DNA of 37,823 nt from Bacillus sp. MYb209 (GTDB lineage Bacteria > Bacillota > Bacilli > Bacillales > Bacillaceae_G), in the NCBI RefSeq assembly GCF_002975175.1, contig NZ_PCNZ01000026.1, positions 1 through 37,823 on the forward strand. Direction: 5' to 3'. Position 1 is the first letter of the stretch. Each line of letters starts with the position of its first letter. Below, in pieces: positions 1-7,366 of the stretch. Under the pieces are notes generated by a model. It was not told the DNA's origin, did no database searches, and worked only from the letters and a program-made list of their open reading frames with translations. Made by a program: the position numbers and the translations under genes.

Positions 1-2
1 AT

Positions 3-26
3 CCATGTGTGCACATGGTCTTTTTT
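3..26 (+). terminator. intrinsic terminator at window edge
   Basis: CCATGTG and CACATGG pair around a 2-nt loop and are followed by TCTTTTTT on the plus strand. It would end a plus-strand gene lying to the left of the window, and may also serve the short minus-strand gene beside it. Confidence 0.7.
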
Positions 27-37
27 ACACTGTCTAC

Positions 38-148
38 CTAAAGGGGATAATACCAATCATAGCCTGTTTTCATTATAGCTATAGCTGAAATTAGGGCTAA
101 TGGATATTTAATAAATGGTTTTTTTGGGAACTCCTGTATATTTTTCAT
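38..148 (-). CDS. 36-aa putative membrane peptide
   Basis: A short gene with a strong ribosome binding site (GGAGG, 8 nt before the ATG). The product starts MKNIQEF and has a hydrophobic stretch, ALISAIAIM, between a basic N-terminal part and a short aromatic tail (YDWYYPL). I do not recognise the family. It begins 22 bp after the stop of the HEPN-like gene on the same strand, so the two are probably one transcript. A single-pass membrane peptide next to a HEPN-like protein could be a partner, but that is inference. It could also be a truncated remnant; the good ribosome binding site argues for translation. Confidence 0.45.
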   Translation of the reverse strand: MKNIQEFPKKPFIKYPLALISAIAIMKTGYDWYYPL

Positions 149-170
149 ATTGTAAACCTCCATTCTCGAT

Positions 171-857
171 TTATTCAACACCATTTATTGTAGTCTCATT
201 TTGAGAAATCATAACTTTTAAATGCTCTGTTATGACCATCATGTTATCAATAGCATATCTAATTAGACTCAATATGTCTTCTTCTATATTAAGTCCTTTT
301 TTAAACGTTTCGCCCAAGTTATCAATATTCTCAATATCACTATTTTCAAAATCAAGATTAATTCTTGTAAACGTCATAACATAATCAGCCGTTTCAATAT
401 TTTCTATCATTTCTTTCATTAAAGTTTTATGAAGTTCTTTTGTCTTTTGAATATCCTCAAATACTACATTTTTATTAAATCCAAATCTTTCATATTCTTT
501 ATATGTTGTATTTAGAGGATGAGCAATTATATATGATCTAATCGCTTTGAAATAATCATATTTATCCCTATTTTCACTTTTAACACCATAAAACTCGTCT
601 TTGTCGTTCTTTTTGTCATAGACTGTTAATGATTTTAACAAGTATTCTATTGATGTTAATATTTTGTCTGAAACTGATATTAATTCATACACATTAATAT
701 CATCATTTTTATTGTTTATATCTTGCAAAGCATAATTTATAACTGCTCTAGCCGACATAATTTTAGTGTTTATTTCAAAATGTTTATTTGCGTCTTTTTC
801 AAAGTAATCATTACACACTTGATTAAATTCATTAAATGCTTCTCTATTAATTTTCAT
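171..857 (-). CDS. HEPN-like protein with an RX5H motif
   Basis: A 228-aa, mostly helical, soluble protein. Near residues 107-113 it reads RSYIIAH, matching the R-x(4-6)-H signature of HEPN ribonuclease-like domains, within a context (FKAIRSYIIAHPLNTT) seen in many uncharacterised Firmicute proteins. HEPN proteins often act in toxin-antitoxin or phage-defence systems; a defence role here is inferred, not shown. The ATG at 857 is chosen because the protein then starts MKINREAF. The AAGGA upstream is rather far from it, and a TTG five codons earlier is possible. The gene lies just upstream of a 36-aa membrane peptide gene on the same strand. No antitoxin-like nucleotidyltransferase neighbour is visible. 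Confidence 0.5.
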   Translation of the reverse strand: MKINREAFNEFNQVCNDYFEKDANKHFEINTKIMSARAVINYALQDINNKNDDINVYELISVSDKILTSIEYLLKSLTVYDKKNDKDEFYGVKSENRDKYDYFKAIRSYIIAHPLNTTYKEYERFGFNKNVVFEDIQKTKELHKTLMKEMIENIETADYVMTFTRINLDFENSDIENIDNLGETFKKGLNIEEDILSLIRYAIDNMMVITEHLKVMISQNETTINGVE

Positions 858-1076
858 TAATATAACAATCAAATCCTTCTATTAAATTATTTTTATAATA
901 TATATTTATAATTTATCATATTCACTTTTTTATCAAGAATATTTTTGTTAATGTATTGCGCTTACCAAACTTTTACTAAAATTTTGAGTTACGCTGTTTT
1001 CCCCTTTTAATTAAAGAATTCCAAGTGAATTTTAATCAAACATTTTTATAAAAAAGAATGTTTATTTGAATAGAAA

Positions 1077-1115
1077 AGACTCCATTTTGATTAATCTTTT
1101 TTCAAAACGGAGTCT
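1077..1115. terminator. long hairpin, likely terminator
   Basis: AGACTCCATTTTGA pairs with TCAAAACGGAGTCT, 13 of 14 positions. It sits between the DUF975 gene and the HEPN-like gene. T-rich sequence follows on both strands, so it can act in either direction. The rest of 858-1272 holds no gene I can support. Confidence 0.6.
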
Positions 1116-1195
1116 TCTTATCTATCATATAATATAGGTTTGTGGAGCTTTTTTGATTAAACTTTATTTCAAATCAACATCTTTTAATATAATAT

Positions 1196-1225
1196 TAAAA
1201 AATGGATATGCTTAATCGCATATCC
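1196..1225 (-). terminator. terminator of the DUF975 gene
   Basis: On the minus strand GGATATGC and GCATATCC form an 8-bp stem with a 6-nt loop, followed by ATTTTTTAA. It lies about 50 bp past the stop of the DUF975 gene. A second, weaker AT-rich hairpin (1234-1268) lies between the two. Confidence 0.7.
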
Positions 1226-1272
1226 ACTGTCAAGAAAGTATATATTTCACCTTATACATACTTTCTTCCTAT

Positions 1273-2031
1273 TTATATACTTACCTTGGCTTCTCCAACA
1301 CCCTGTTTTTTAATTAAATCTAAGTAAAAATGTGAGACAGTTGTGTTGTAATAAGGAGAAATGAAAATAAATGATAGATTAAATGTAAACATTCCTATAA
1401 ATGCGGCCAATAAAAACCAACCAATAAATGATAACCAAAGAACAAATAACTTTAGTTTTTGTCCTTTCATTATTCTTTTACTTTCTCTCAATGCTTCACT
1501 TGCTGTATAATCAGGATTCTCTACTAATATGTAATACGACATGGAATAAGAAAAATATTTAATTATACCTGGAACAATTAATAAGAGACTCCATAAAAAA
1601 AGAAAAATAGCTTGCAACAGGCCCAATTTTATTGATCTAAACAAATTGCTTTTCTTAAACCCAAGAAATACATCGTCCACTTTAGCGTCTTCATTTTTCC
1701 CTAAATGTAAGGTGAAAGCAGAATATCCATAATTAAAGATGCCTTGTATGGAACTGTAAATTAAGAAACAAATAAGTCCTAAAAAAATATAACTTAGAAT
1801 AAGTAAAACTAGTGCAGTAGGGTCTACTTGGGGTTGCCCACTAATTGAATAAACAAAGATTACATCCAAACCAATTACCCCAATAAACAGGCCAACTATT
1901 AAATACATGAAAGTCGCGATTGCTGATGCACTAAGAGTAGGTACAAAATAGTTTAACGCTGATACTCCTATACCTACCCCCCATTTACCATCTAACGAAT
2001 TAAGTGCTGCTTTCTTTAAATTTCTTGTCAT
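1273..2031 (-). CDS. DUF975 family integral membrane protein
   Basis: A 252-aa polytopic membrane protein with about six hydrophobic segments. Features typical of the DUF975 family are visible: an amphipathic N-terminus (MTRNLKKAALNSL), the segment with IVPGIIKYFSYSMSYYIL, and the following NPDYTASEALRESKRIMKGQK, which matches the family's conserved 'npd..a.eAi..Sk.lM.G.K' stretch. The function of DUF975 proteins is not established. The ATG at 2031 is chosen for its AGGAGGG ribosome binding site 8 nt upstream; the reading frame stays open 24 codons further, through a hairpin. It stands alone as a transcription unit. The hairpin in its leader (2068-2112) may control it. Confidence 0.8.
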   Translation of the reverse strand: MTRNLKKAALNSLDGKWGVGIGVSALNYFVPTLSASAIATFMYLIVGLFIGVIGLDVIFVYSISGQPQVDPTALVLLILSYIFLGLICFLIYSSIQGIFNYGYSAFTLHLGKNEDAKVDDVFLGFKKSNLFRSIKLGLLQAIFLFLWSLLLIVPGIIKYFSYSMSYYILVENPDYTASEALRESKRIMKGQKLKLFVLWLSFIGWFLLAAFIGMFTFNLSFIFISPYYNTTVSHFYLDLIKKQGVGEAKVSI

Positions 2032-2067
2032 ACTTGTATTCCCTCCTTTTTTCTTATTTTCCTTTAC

Positions 2068-2112
2068 TGAAAAAATAAAAGAACTTGTAGCAGGCCCCGC
2101 CACAAGTTCTTT
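2068..2112 (-). terminator. terminator-like hairpin in DUF975 gene leader
   Basis: On the minus strand AAAGAACTTGT and ACAAGTTCTTT form a perfect 11-bp stem with a GC-rich 13-nt loop, followed by TATTTTTT. It ends about 40 nt before the DUF975 start codon. It can either stop read-through from upstream or act as an attenuator for the gene. Confidence 0.6.
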
Positions 2113-2603
2113 TAGCCAAATACTTTAGCTCATCAAAAAATCATTTATTCTACACAATCGGGGGTAATGCCTAAAATATGGTTTGTTAACATCATTATAT
2201 AACATAATTATGAATTTTTGTTAAAAATTCTATATATTTAGACAAATAATTCTCCACTTTTTTACTTATTTTCATGTAGTTTTATCTATTGAAAATAAGT
2301 AAAAAACCTCTGCACTATTTCAATCAAAAGATCATTTAATAAACATTAAAAGACCACCTATAAAATTTAACAGGTAATCTTTTTTGTGATTTTGCACTTG
2401 TGCACTACTTTAAAAATATATCACAAATTTATCTAGTCTCCTAAACATTTGAATCTATAAATTTGTACGGAGATAATAAAGTTGTTTAAATATTAAGAAT
2501 GAATATTCAGAATTATTTTGGGGTGGAACAGTAAAAAAGCAATCTTTATATGTTTTACTTAACCTTGAAGATATTATGCATCCCCTAATTTTATGTGTAA
2601 ACG
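2113..2603. other. gene-free stretch with one long inverted repeat
   Basis: I see no gene here. The notable element is a perfect 16-bp inverted repeat (2258-2273 and 2291-2306, core ACTTATTTTC/GAAAATAAGT, 17-nt loop) flanked by T and A runs, which could terminate on either strand although no gene reads into it directly. A weaker hairpin lies near 2350-2385. Confidence 0.5.
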
Positions 2604-2630
2604 TAAAAAGACCGCCTATTACGAGCGGTC
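2604..2630 (-). terminator. terminator overlapping end of the 171-aa gene
   Basis: GACCGC and GCGGTC form a 6-bp stem; on the minus strand it is followed by TTTTTAC. The 5' arm includes the last codons of the upstream gene. Confidence 0.75.
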
Positions 2631-3134
2631 ACTTTTCTTAGAACATAGACAAAGGATGCAAAGTGCAACAAAAAATATTGGTAACAAAATTATAAGCGAT
2701 AGCCTTACAACAGAGTCTTCATAAAACAAGTATCGAATCATAGGCATATCCCAATATGAAACTTTTAAAACTGCAACTGTATTTTCTCTCGATGTTTCAT
2801 TTAATTTTGTACCTATAACTTTTCCGTATACAGTAAATTCTCCTATATAAGCTGGATCATCAACATGAAGGAAAGGTGTATCACCTTCAAGCTCAATGTC
2901 CGTAGATTTTACATTAGGATATGTATCTTTAATTTTTTCTTTTAATATAGCTAAATCACTTTTACTTATTTTTTGAGATACTCCCGTAGTGGCTTGTGCG
3001 TATACGTGTAATTTTATGTCATCTTTTTGGATAGCTGACCTCCCTACTATTCTACTTGGAGAAAATATAAGTAATATCACATACAAAATAAAAAAGATTA
3101 CAAAGACTTTAGAGAGTTTTTCTAACTTGTTCAA
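2619..3134 (-). CDS. membrane protein with two terminal TM segments
   Basis: A 171-aa protein with an N-terminal hydrophobic segment (about residues 10-30), a central hydrophilic domain of about 110 residues, and a C-terminal hydrophobic segment (about 143-164) ending in a basic tail (CSKKSDRS). The topology suggests the central domain is outside the cell. I do not recognise the family. The start is TTG, overlapping the TGA stop of the preceding gene in a TTGA junction, with GGTGGTGTG upstream, so the two genes are probably translationally coupled. A strong terminator follows immediately. Confidence 0.65.
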   Translation of the reverse strand: MNKLEKLSKVFVIFFILYVILLIFSPSRIVGRSAIQKDDIKLHVYAQATTGVSQKISKSDLAILKEKIKDTYPNVKSTDIELEGDTPFLHVDDPAYIGEFTVYGKVIGTKLNETSRENTVAVLKVSYWDMPMIRYLFYEDSVVRLSLIILLPIFFVALCILCLCSKKSDRS

Positions 3135-3349
3135 TTATCACACCACCTAAATTGCCTAGGTTCATTCATTTCTAGTAACTTTTTATATAAATTAAATGTA
3201 AGTTCCGCTCTCTGTTTACTAACTATATTGTCTTCTGTTTTCTCAATTAGTTTAACAGCTTTATCTATTAACTCTGTTCTTAATTTTAAAATAGTAATCA
3301 CATCACTTTTCAAACGAAAATAATTAATTAAAGTTTTACACTTTCTCAA
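3131..3349 (-). CDS. small helical protein, unknown
   Basis: A 72-aa charged, helical protein (core ILKLRTELIDKAVKLIEKT). It overlaps the next gene by 4 bp, consistent with an operon. The start is uncertain: the TTG at 3349 has no clear ribosome binding site. No known family recognised. Confidence 0.45.
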   Translation of the reverse strand: MRKCKTLINYFRLKSDVITILKLRTELIDKAVKLIEKTEDNIVSKQRAELTFNLYKKLLEMNEPRQFRWCDN

Positions 3350-3418
3350 TATTACAGTATCAAATTTCTTATATAATTAAATTATTCTCTTTATTTATTT
3401 TATGTATCTGTTCCCTTT

Positions 3419-3448
3419 GAACCCTACTATTATAGGGTTCCTTTTTTT
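3419..3448 (+). terminator. hairpin with U-run overlapping a Spo0E-like gene end
   Basis: GAACCCTA and TAGGGTTC form an 8-bp stem followed on the plus strand by CTTTTTTT. On the minus strand, the direction of the Spo0E-like gene whose stop lies inside it, no U-run follows. It therefore looks like a plus-strand terminator even though no plus-strand gene leads into it. Confidence 0.5.
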
Positions 3449-3591
3449 ATAATCATATATTTATTAATTAATTTATCAATTTCCTGACTTAAATGGAGGA
3501 CTTTCGTATGACTAAAGCCATGTTTATTTACCAGTTCTACTAATTCTAATTTTTTATTTTCTATTAGATCATTTAACTTCGCCACTAACAT
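3430..3591 (-). CDS. Spo0E-like sporulation regulatory peptide
   Basis: A 53-aa gene. The product carries LSQEIDKLINKY, the signature helix of the Spo0E family (S-Q-E-L-D-x-L-I), after a first helix (KLNDLIENKKLELVELVNKH); the two-helix layout and length fit. Spo0E-type aspartyl-phosphate phosphatases dephosphorylate Spo0A~P and delay sporulation. Plasmid copies are known in the B. cereus group, so this one may let the plasmid influence host development (inference). The ATG at 3591 is 18 nt from a GGGGGAG, longer than usual, so the exact start is unsure. Confidence 0.75.
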   Translation of the reverse strand: MLVAKLNDLIENKKLELVELVNKHGFSHTKVLHLSQEIDKLINKYMIIKKGTL

Positions 3592-3624
3592 AAACTTTTT
3601 TCTTTCACACTCCCCCTAAACAAA

Positions 3625-3652
3625 ATAAAAAGAGCTGCTCCCAGCCCTTGTA
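3625..3652 (-). terminator. weak GC-rich hairpin with U-run
   Basis: On the minus strand GCTG and CAGC (from GGGCTGGGAGCAGCTC) precede TTTTTATTTT. It could be a second terminator after the broken gene at 3778-4245 and just before the Spo0E-like gene. Confidence 0.4.
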
Positions 3653-3751
3653 TACTAAAAATCTATATTATTGCATTATGAATTTTCCCATAATCTATTA
3701 TAAATGAATATTTACGAAGCCAACAACAATAATTTTAGTGTATTAAGAAAT

Positions 3752-3779
3752 AAAAAAGCAGCAACATTTCATTACTGCT
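3752..3779 (-). terminator. terminator of the broken gene at 3778-4245
   Basis: AGCAG and CTGCT form a short stem with a 13-nt loop, followed by TTTTTTATTT on the minus strand, directly at the stop codon. Confidence 0.6.
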
Positions 3780-4245
3780 ACAACTTCTTTATAAATTCAT
3801 TATTTATAAAAACATATTCTTCTGGTCCATCAGCTTCACCATACCAAACTTCCAGCTTTATAATATGTGCTGCTACTTCTTTTAATATCACATTCATAAA
3901 TGATGTAATAGGTGTCACATTATGTTCTGTATCTCTGTAATTCTTTAGATTGGCTATAAATGACCATTCATAACCTTTTAAATTTGTATAATAGTCATTC
4001 TCTTCTTCCCAGTTTCCTACGTGCCACCTCATATATAGAAAATCATCTTCTGCTAATGCTTCATTTATCTGTTTCTTAGTAAATGGAATGGTCTTACTTT
4101 GATTAACTTTTGTATATTCTTTAACGAATGGAAATTTTAAAGCTGCTTCTTCCTAGCTTCCTGTATTTGTTAATTCCACCAATTGTTTATATTTGTCCTT
4201 TATAATTACTTTACCTCGAAAGGCTGTATACATTTCAAATGGCAC
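3778..4245 (-). pseudogene. hypothetical gene broken by an in-frame TAG
   Basis: One continuous frame of 155 codons from a GTG at 4245 (ribosome binding site AGAGGGTG, 6-nt spacing) to the stop at 3778, interrupted by a TAG at 4155-4153 after residue 30 (sequence ending ELTNTGS). After it the frame reads EEAALKFPFVKEYTKVNQS and continues into an intact 84-codon segment starting MRWHVGNWEEEND. Reading is sensible on both sides of the stop, so a point mutation is the simplest explanation. Family not recognised; the composition (W, E and Y rich, no signal) suggests a small cytoplasmic protein. A restart at the internal ATG (4032) could still make the C-terminal half. Confidence 0.65.
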
Positions 4246-4296
4246 TTTTTTCACCCTCTTGAACCCATTATGAATTTAATTAACATATATCCTTAA

Positions 4297-4896
4297 CTAC
4301 ACAATAGAAGGTTTTAGAAATCGTATTACGTTTCCCTTTTCGTTAAATTCACTCTCGTTGTTGCAATTCTTTGAGGTAAGATTAACTATATAACTCTCTG
4401 AAATTTTAAAAGTTCTTTCCTCATTAAACATTGTCAACGGAACTGATACTCCAACATTATTATCCAAATGACTAAGTACCATTACTGGGATAGTTTCTCC
4501 TTTTAATAAATCAACATATGAGGTCTTAACTTTATAATATTGCCCTTCTAAAAAATGCATTTTTCCGTTTATTAAATCTACTGCAACTCCATTATTACAA
4601 TACGCTAAGCTTTGATTTGAAAAATGAATATCCTCCGATACTTTAATAAATCTCATTGTTTTATTATCAAATATATAGAAACCTTCTCTTACTACAAAAA
4701 GATTATATGGATTAATAAACTCTAAAAGATAATGTGTGATTTCAAAACTAGTATCTCCCTCAATCATTTCTCTGTATTCTACATAAAGTTTCTCTAATTT
4801 TTTAAATGTACTTAATTTGATCCCCTGATTTGGTCTTGATGCAAGTGTTAAGTCATCTAATACCCATTTAGCCACATATGTTGACGTTGGAATCAT
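4297..4896 (-). CDS. 199-aa protein of unknown function
   Basis: A well-supported gene with GGAGGTAT 9 nt before ATG. The product (MIPTSTYVAKWVLDDLTL) is soluble, with alternating short beta-strand-like stretches in the second half (GKMHFLEGQYYKVKTSYVDL). No signal peptide, membrane segment or motif that I recognise. It has its own leader and no partner on the same strand within 40 bp, so it is probably monocistronic. Confidence 0.65.
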   Translation of the reverse strand: MIPTSTYVAKWVLDDLTLASRPNQGIKLSTFKKLEKLYVEYREMIEGDTSFEITHYLLEFINPYNLFVVREGFYIFDNKTMRFIKVSEDIHFSNQSLAYCNNGVAVDLINGKMHFLEGQYYKVKTSYVDLLKGETIPVMVLSHLDNNVGVSVPLTMFNEERTFKISESYIVNLTSKNCNNESEFNEKGNVIRFLKPSIV

Positions 4897-5454
4897 TTAC
4901 AATATACCTCCTTCAAAATTCTATATATAAACATATAAACTCTTTAAATTTAATAAATTAGGCTCTACTTAAAGTATAGGCAGAATCTATTTAATAACTA
5001 AGATAATTCTCAAACTTTTTTATATAAAAAACTAATACAATTGGATTTACACTTAAAAAAATGTACAAATTGTTGTTATTATGTCGAGACAATTGAACTA
5101 TATGAAATGAAAACAATACACGGGCAATCATATAAGGATTTATGTAGCGATTGTGACTATGTTTTACGTAATTACGTGTGAAATTCTTATTGATATTACC
5201 TTCCATGAGGGTACATTAATCCCTTAATTACTTTATCTATGAATAAATATTAAAATTATGGTACGTGAAATTGAATTGTATTGTATTGAATTGAATTGTA
5301 TTGGTAATGAAAACTATTATTTAGCAAGAATTGAAAAAAGATATGTTATTAATAGGCTTGATACATTAGATACATGGGGCAACTTACGTGTACCATCAAT
5401 AGTTTTATCCCTAAATGTGTCAATCTCCTTTGTGTTTGAAAAGGAGGATATACT
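4897..5454. other. mostly gene-free stretch with possible small remnants
   Basis: Apart from a possible zinc-ribbon peptide frame (listed separately) there is no convincing gene. From 5268 to 5301 the DNA is a simple GAATTGTATT-type repeat, which opens a 66-codon frame (5258-5458) with no ribosome binding site. That frame ends 4 bp into the DUF960 gene and contains its GGAGG. Confidence 0.45.
5041..5181 (+). CDS. possible small zinc-ribbon peptide or remnant
   Basis: From a TTG at 5041 the frame codes 46 residues with two cysteine pairs about 28 residues apart: KKCTNCC and LCSDCD, a zinc-ribbon or rubredoxin-knuckle pattern. No ribosome binding site precedes it and the frame stays open upstream to 5002 without a good start, so it may be the 3' remnant of a longer gene. 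Confidence 0.3.
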   Translation: MDLHLKKCTNCCYYVETIELYEMKTIHGQSYKDLCSDCDYVLRNYV

Positions 5455-5781
5455 ATGAAAATATTTAATCTTTATCGACAATGCTATGGAACTGCAAGTA
5501 TAGATAAAATTCTTCCTTCAATAATAACTAAAAGTATTTGGGATTTCTTTAAAACGCAAATAATTATGAGAAGTAATACTAAGTCTTTATTAAGCTATAA
5601 ACACATCTTTAATTTAAAATTAGAAGATAACTACTTGGTATTAAATTATCAGCAAGAAAACCTAGATTTTGAAATACGTTCAAAAACGAATGTAATAGTA
5701 GATAACCTTCCAATGGAACAAAGTATTTGGATCATTGATAATGGCAAAAGTTTTATTATGATGTTACCTTCAGATTATTAA
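5455..5781 (+). CDS. DUF960-like protein
   Basis: A 108-aa protein with GGAGG 7 nt before ATG. The layout matches my recollection of DUF960: an early strand with 'YGTASIDKILP', a central IWDFF helix, 'HIFNLKLEDN', a Q-Q-E stretch, and the end 'IWIIDNGKSFIMMLPSDY', equivalent to the family's 'vfvIDdgeysTMLLaeEY'. The function of DUF960 is not known; members occur on Firmicute phages and plasmids. A hairpin terminator lies about 115 bp downstream. Confidence 0.65.
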   Translation: MKIFNLYRQCYGTASIDKILPSIITKSIWDFFKTQIIMRSNTKSLLSYKHIFNLKLEDNYLVLNYQQENLDFEIRSKTNVIVDNLPMEQSIWIIDNGKSFIMMLPSDY

Positions 5782-5892
5782 TAGGAGTTACACTACATGC
5801 CTATTATGCTAAGAAAAGTAAACACCTCAAAATAATAATATTTAAGTAAATGAATTGTTTTTTAGTAAATTTATAAATTAGCTGTAATAAAA

Positions 5893-5925
5893 AAGTACCG
5901 ACTCTTAATTGAGTCGGCTTTTCTT
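5893..5925. terminator. bidirectional terminator
   Basis: CCGACTC and GAGTCGG form a 7-bp stem with a 6-nt loop. CTTTTCTT follows on the plus strand and TACTTTTTT on the minus strand, so it can serve both the DUF960 gene and the decayed lipoprotein row that converges on it. Confidence 0.8.
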
Positions 5926-5933
5926 ATTATGTA

Positions 5934-6106
5934 TTAAATTTTACTATTGATAAGTAATGCTTTTAATTCTTCTGTAGATAATTCATTTTCTAACTCTAAG
6001 TGGTCTGTATTAAACCATAAAGTTGAAGCAATTCCCCATTCAGCAAATGTACAAGCTGATAATAACATGATAGGTAAAGCTAACGTACTAGTTTCTTTGC
6101 TTTCAT
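5934..6106 (-). pseudogene. frameshifted small lipoprotein gene
   Basis: Starting at the ATG at 6106 the frame reads MKAKKLV and then stops. With one base restored after GTA it continues LALPIMLLSAC and then a mature part of about 38 residues ending ALLINSKI. This gives a lipoprotein signal (lipobox LSAC) like those of the three genes upstream. The one-base loss makes it non-functional. It is the last member of a row of four lipoprotein genes. Confidence 0.6.
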
Positions 6107-6163
6107 TTTTCCATTACCCTTTATTAAGTCGAATGATTGTATGTATTGTTACAAGTTACTACA

Positions 6164-6718
6164 TTATTTTGCATGTTCTTTCATTAGTTTATCAAGTGCT
6201 TTACCATAAGCATCTTTGTTTTCCTGACCTAACTCATAAATTGCTTTGTCCCAATGTTCTCCGTCTACACCTGATAAATATGGAGTACTTTTTAGTACGG
6301 CTTCTTGCATATTCGGTTTATCTTCTTTACTAGCGTCTTTGATTAACTTCGTTGCTTTTCTTGCATCTGTTACCCCTACTTGTATATCTTTGTGAATGTC
6401 TTTGTATTTATCAGGAACTTTTATGTGTTCCATATTGTCTAAAATCTTATCCATCTCGTTTGCTGTTTTTTAAATATCTTTTTCTTTTTCCTTGTCTTTC
6501 ATAGCTTCCCCTAAGTTTACTAATAGTGAATCCTTCCTGAATTGAAACTCTACTAATTGTTCACAAATGTAATAGGGATACTGTTTCTCTGATATTACTG
6601 TTTTCATTATTGCTTTACTAGTTTGCTCAGTCTTAGGAGTAGAATCTTTATCTCCTACCCCACAACCTACTAATAATAGAATAGGTATTGCAAGAGTTAC
6701 TATTTTATTTGACTTCAA
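6164..6718 (-). pseudogene. small lipoprotein gene split by an in-frame TAA
   Basis: A TTG at 6718 with AGGAG 7 nt upstream starts a lipoprotein (MKSNKIVTLAIPILLLVGC, lipobox LVGC, Cys19) that stops at TAA 6472-6470 after 82 residues. The same frame then continues KTANE followed by 96 codons with the same helical, lysine-rich character (VPDKYKDIHKDIQVGVTDA), ending at 6164. The joined length of about 184 residues matches the two intact lipoproteins upstream. A nonsense mutation in an A-rich run (ATTTAAAAAA) explains this. The 82-residue product would still be exported and lipidated, so a shortened function cannot be excluded. Confidence 0.7.
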
Positions 6719-6766
6719 TATTATGCTCCTTATAAGTTGATAACTGAAACGGTAGTTACTAGTTAC

Positions 6767-7288
6767 CTATTTACCTACCGTTTCAGCAATGTCTTCAATC
6801 TCTTTTAAATAAATATCGTTTACATCACTTACACCCTCTAAATACAAGTCAAATGCCTCGTTCATACCGTCTGTAGCTTCTTTAAGCTTAGTTGAGTCTT
6901 CTTTCTTAATGGCGTCTAATTGCTTATCAAATGATTTATCTAACGCTGTTGTTGCTTTAGATATTTTTTTATGAGCGTCTTTATATTTTGAACTTGGTGT
7001 TAATCTTCTCATTTGTGCTGTTACTGACTTTGCTTGTTTAAATTTCTCTTCAAACTCTTCCTTAGAGGAATCAGAAGTATACCCCTTTTCCTCTACTGTA
7101 GCTAGATCTTCAATAACAGTATTAAACTCTTTTTTTAATTCGAGTAGGTTTCCTGCATAAATGTCTTCCTTCTTTGCATCTTCTATTGAAACAATAGCAT
7201 GGTCTTCATCTATTGCATTGCTTTCACAACCAACTACCCCAGTTAGTAGCATGAAGGGTAAAGCAAGTGTTAGTGCCTTTCGTTTCAT
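6767..7288 (-). CDS. small helical lipoprotein
   Basis: A 173-aa lipoprotein with a signal peptide and lipobox VVGC (Cys21) after MKRKALTLALPFMLLTG. The mature part is charged and helical, with a motif shared by its neighbours: 'LTPSSKYKDAHKKISKATTALDKSFDKQ', equivalent to 'KHDEKYKDVQFTMDTAMGLLDMSLK' in the next gene upstream. The start at 7288 follows GTAGGGA; 27 bases further upstream are also open. It belongs to a row of four related genes on one strand. Function unknown; short helical lipoproteins of this kind are often plasmid- or phage-coded surface factors. Confidence 0.75.
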   Translation of the reverse strand: MKRKALTLALPFMLLTGVVGCESNAIDEDHAIVSIEDAKKEDIYAGNLLELKKEFNTVIEDLATVEEKGYTSDSSKEEFEEKFKQAKSVTAQMRRLTPSSKYKDAHKKISKATTALDKSFDKQLDAIKKEDSTKLKEATDGMNEAFDLYLEGVSDVNDIYLKEIEDIAETVGK

Positions 7289-7366
7289 ATCTTTCCCTAC
7301 TTTCTTTAAACTCATATACTAATAGTCTTATTGTTGACTAAACTACCAGTGTATGAATTTACTTTT

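Noticed and set aside
4991-5206. 71-codon minus-strand frame
   Set aside because: Composition is not protein-like and there is no ribosome binding site; the opposite strand has a better Cys-pair frame.
5258-5458. 66-codon plus-strand frame before the DUF960 gene
   Set aside because: It starts in a GAATTGTATT simple repeat and has no ribosome binding site; its end is the ribosome binding site of the next gene.
5947-6333. 128-codon plus-strand frame
   Set aside because: It overlaps two broken lipoprotein genes on the other strand, whose signal peptides and frames make better sense.
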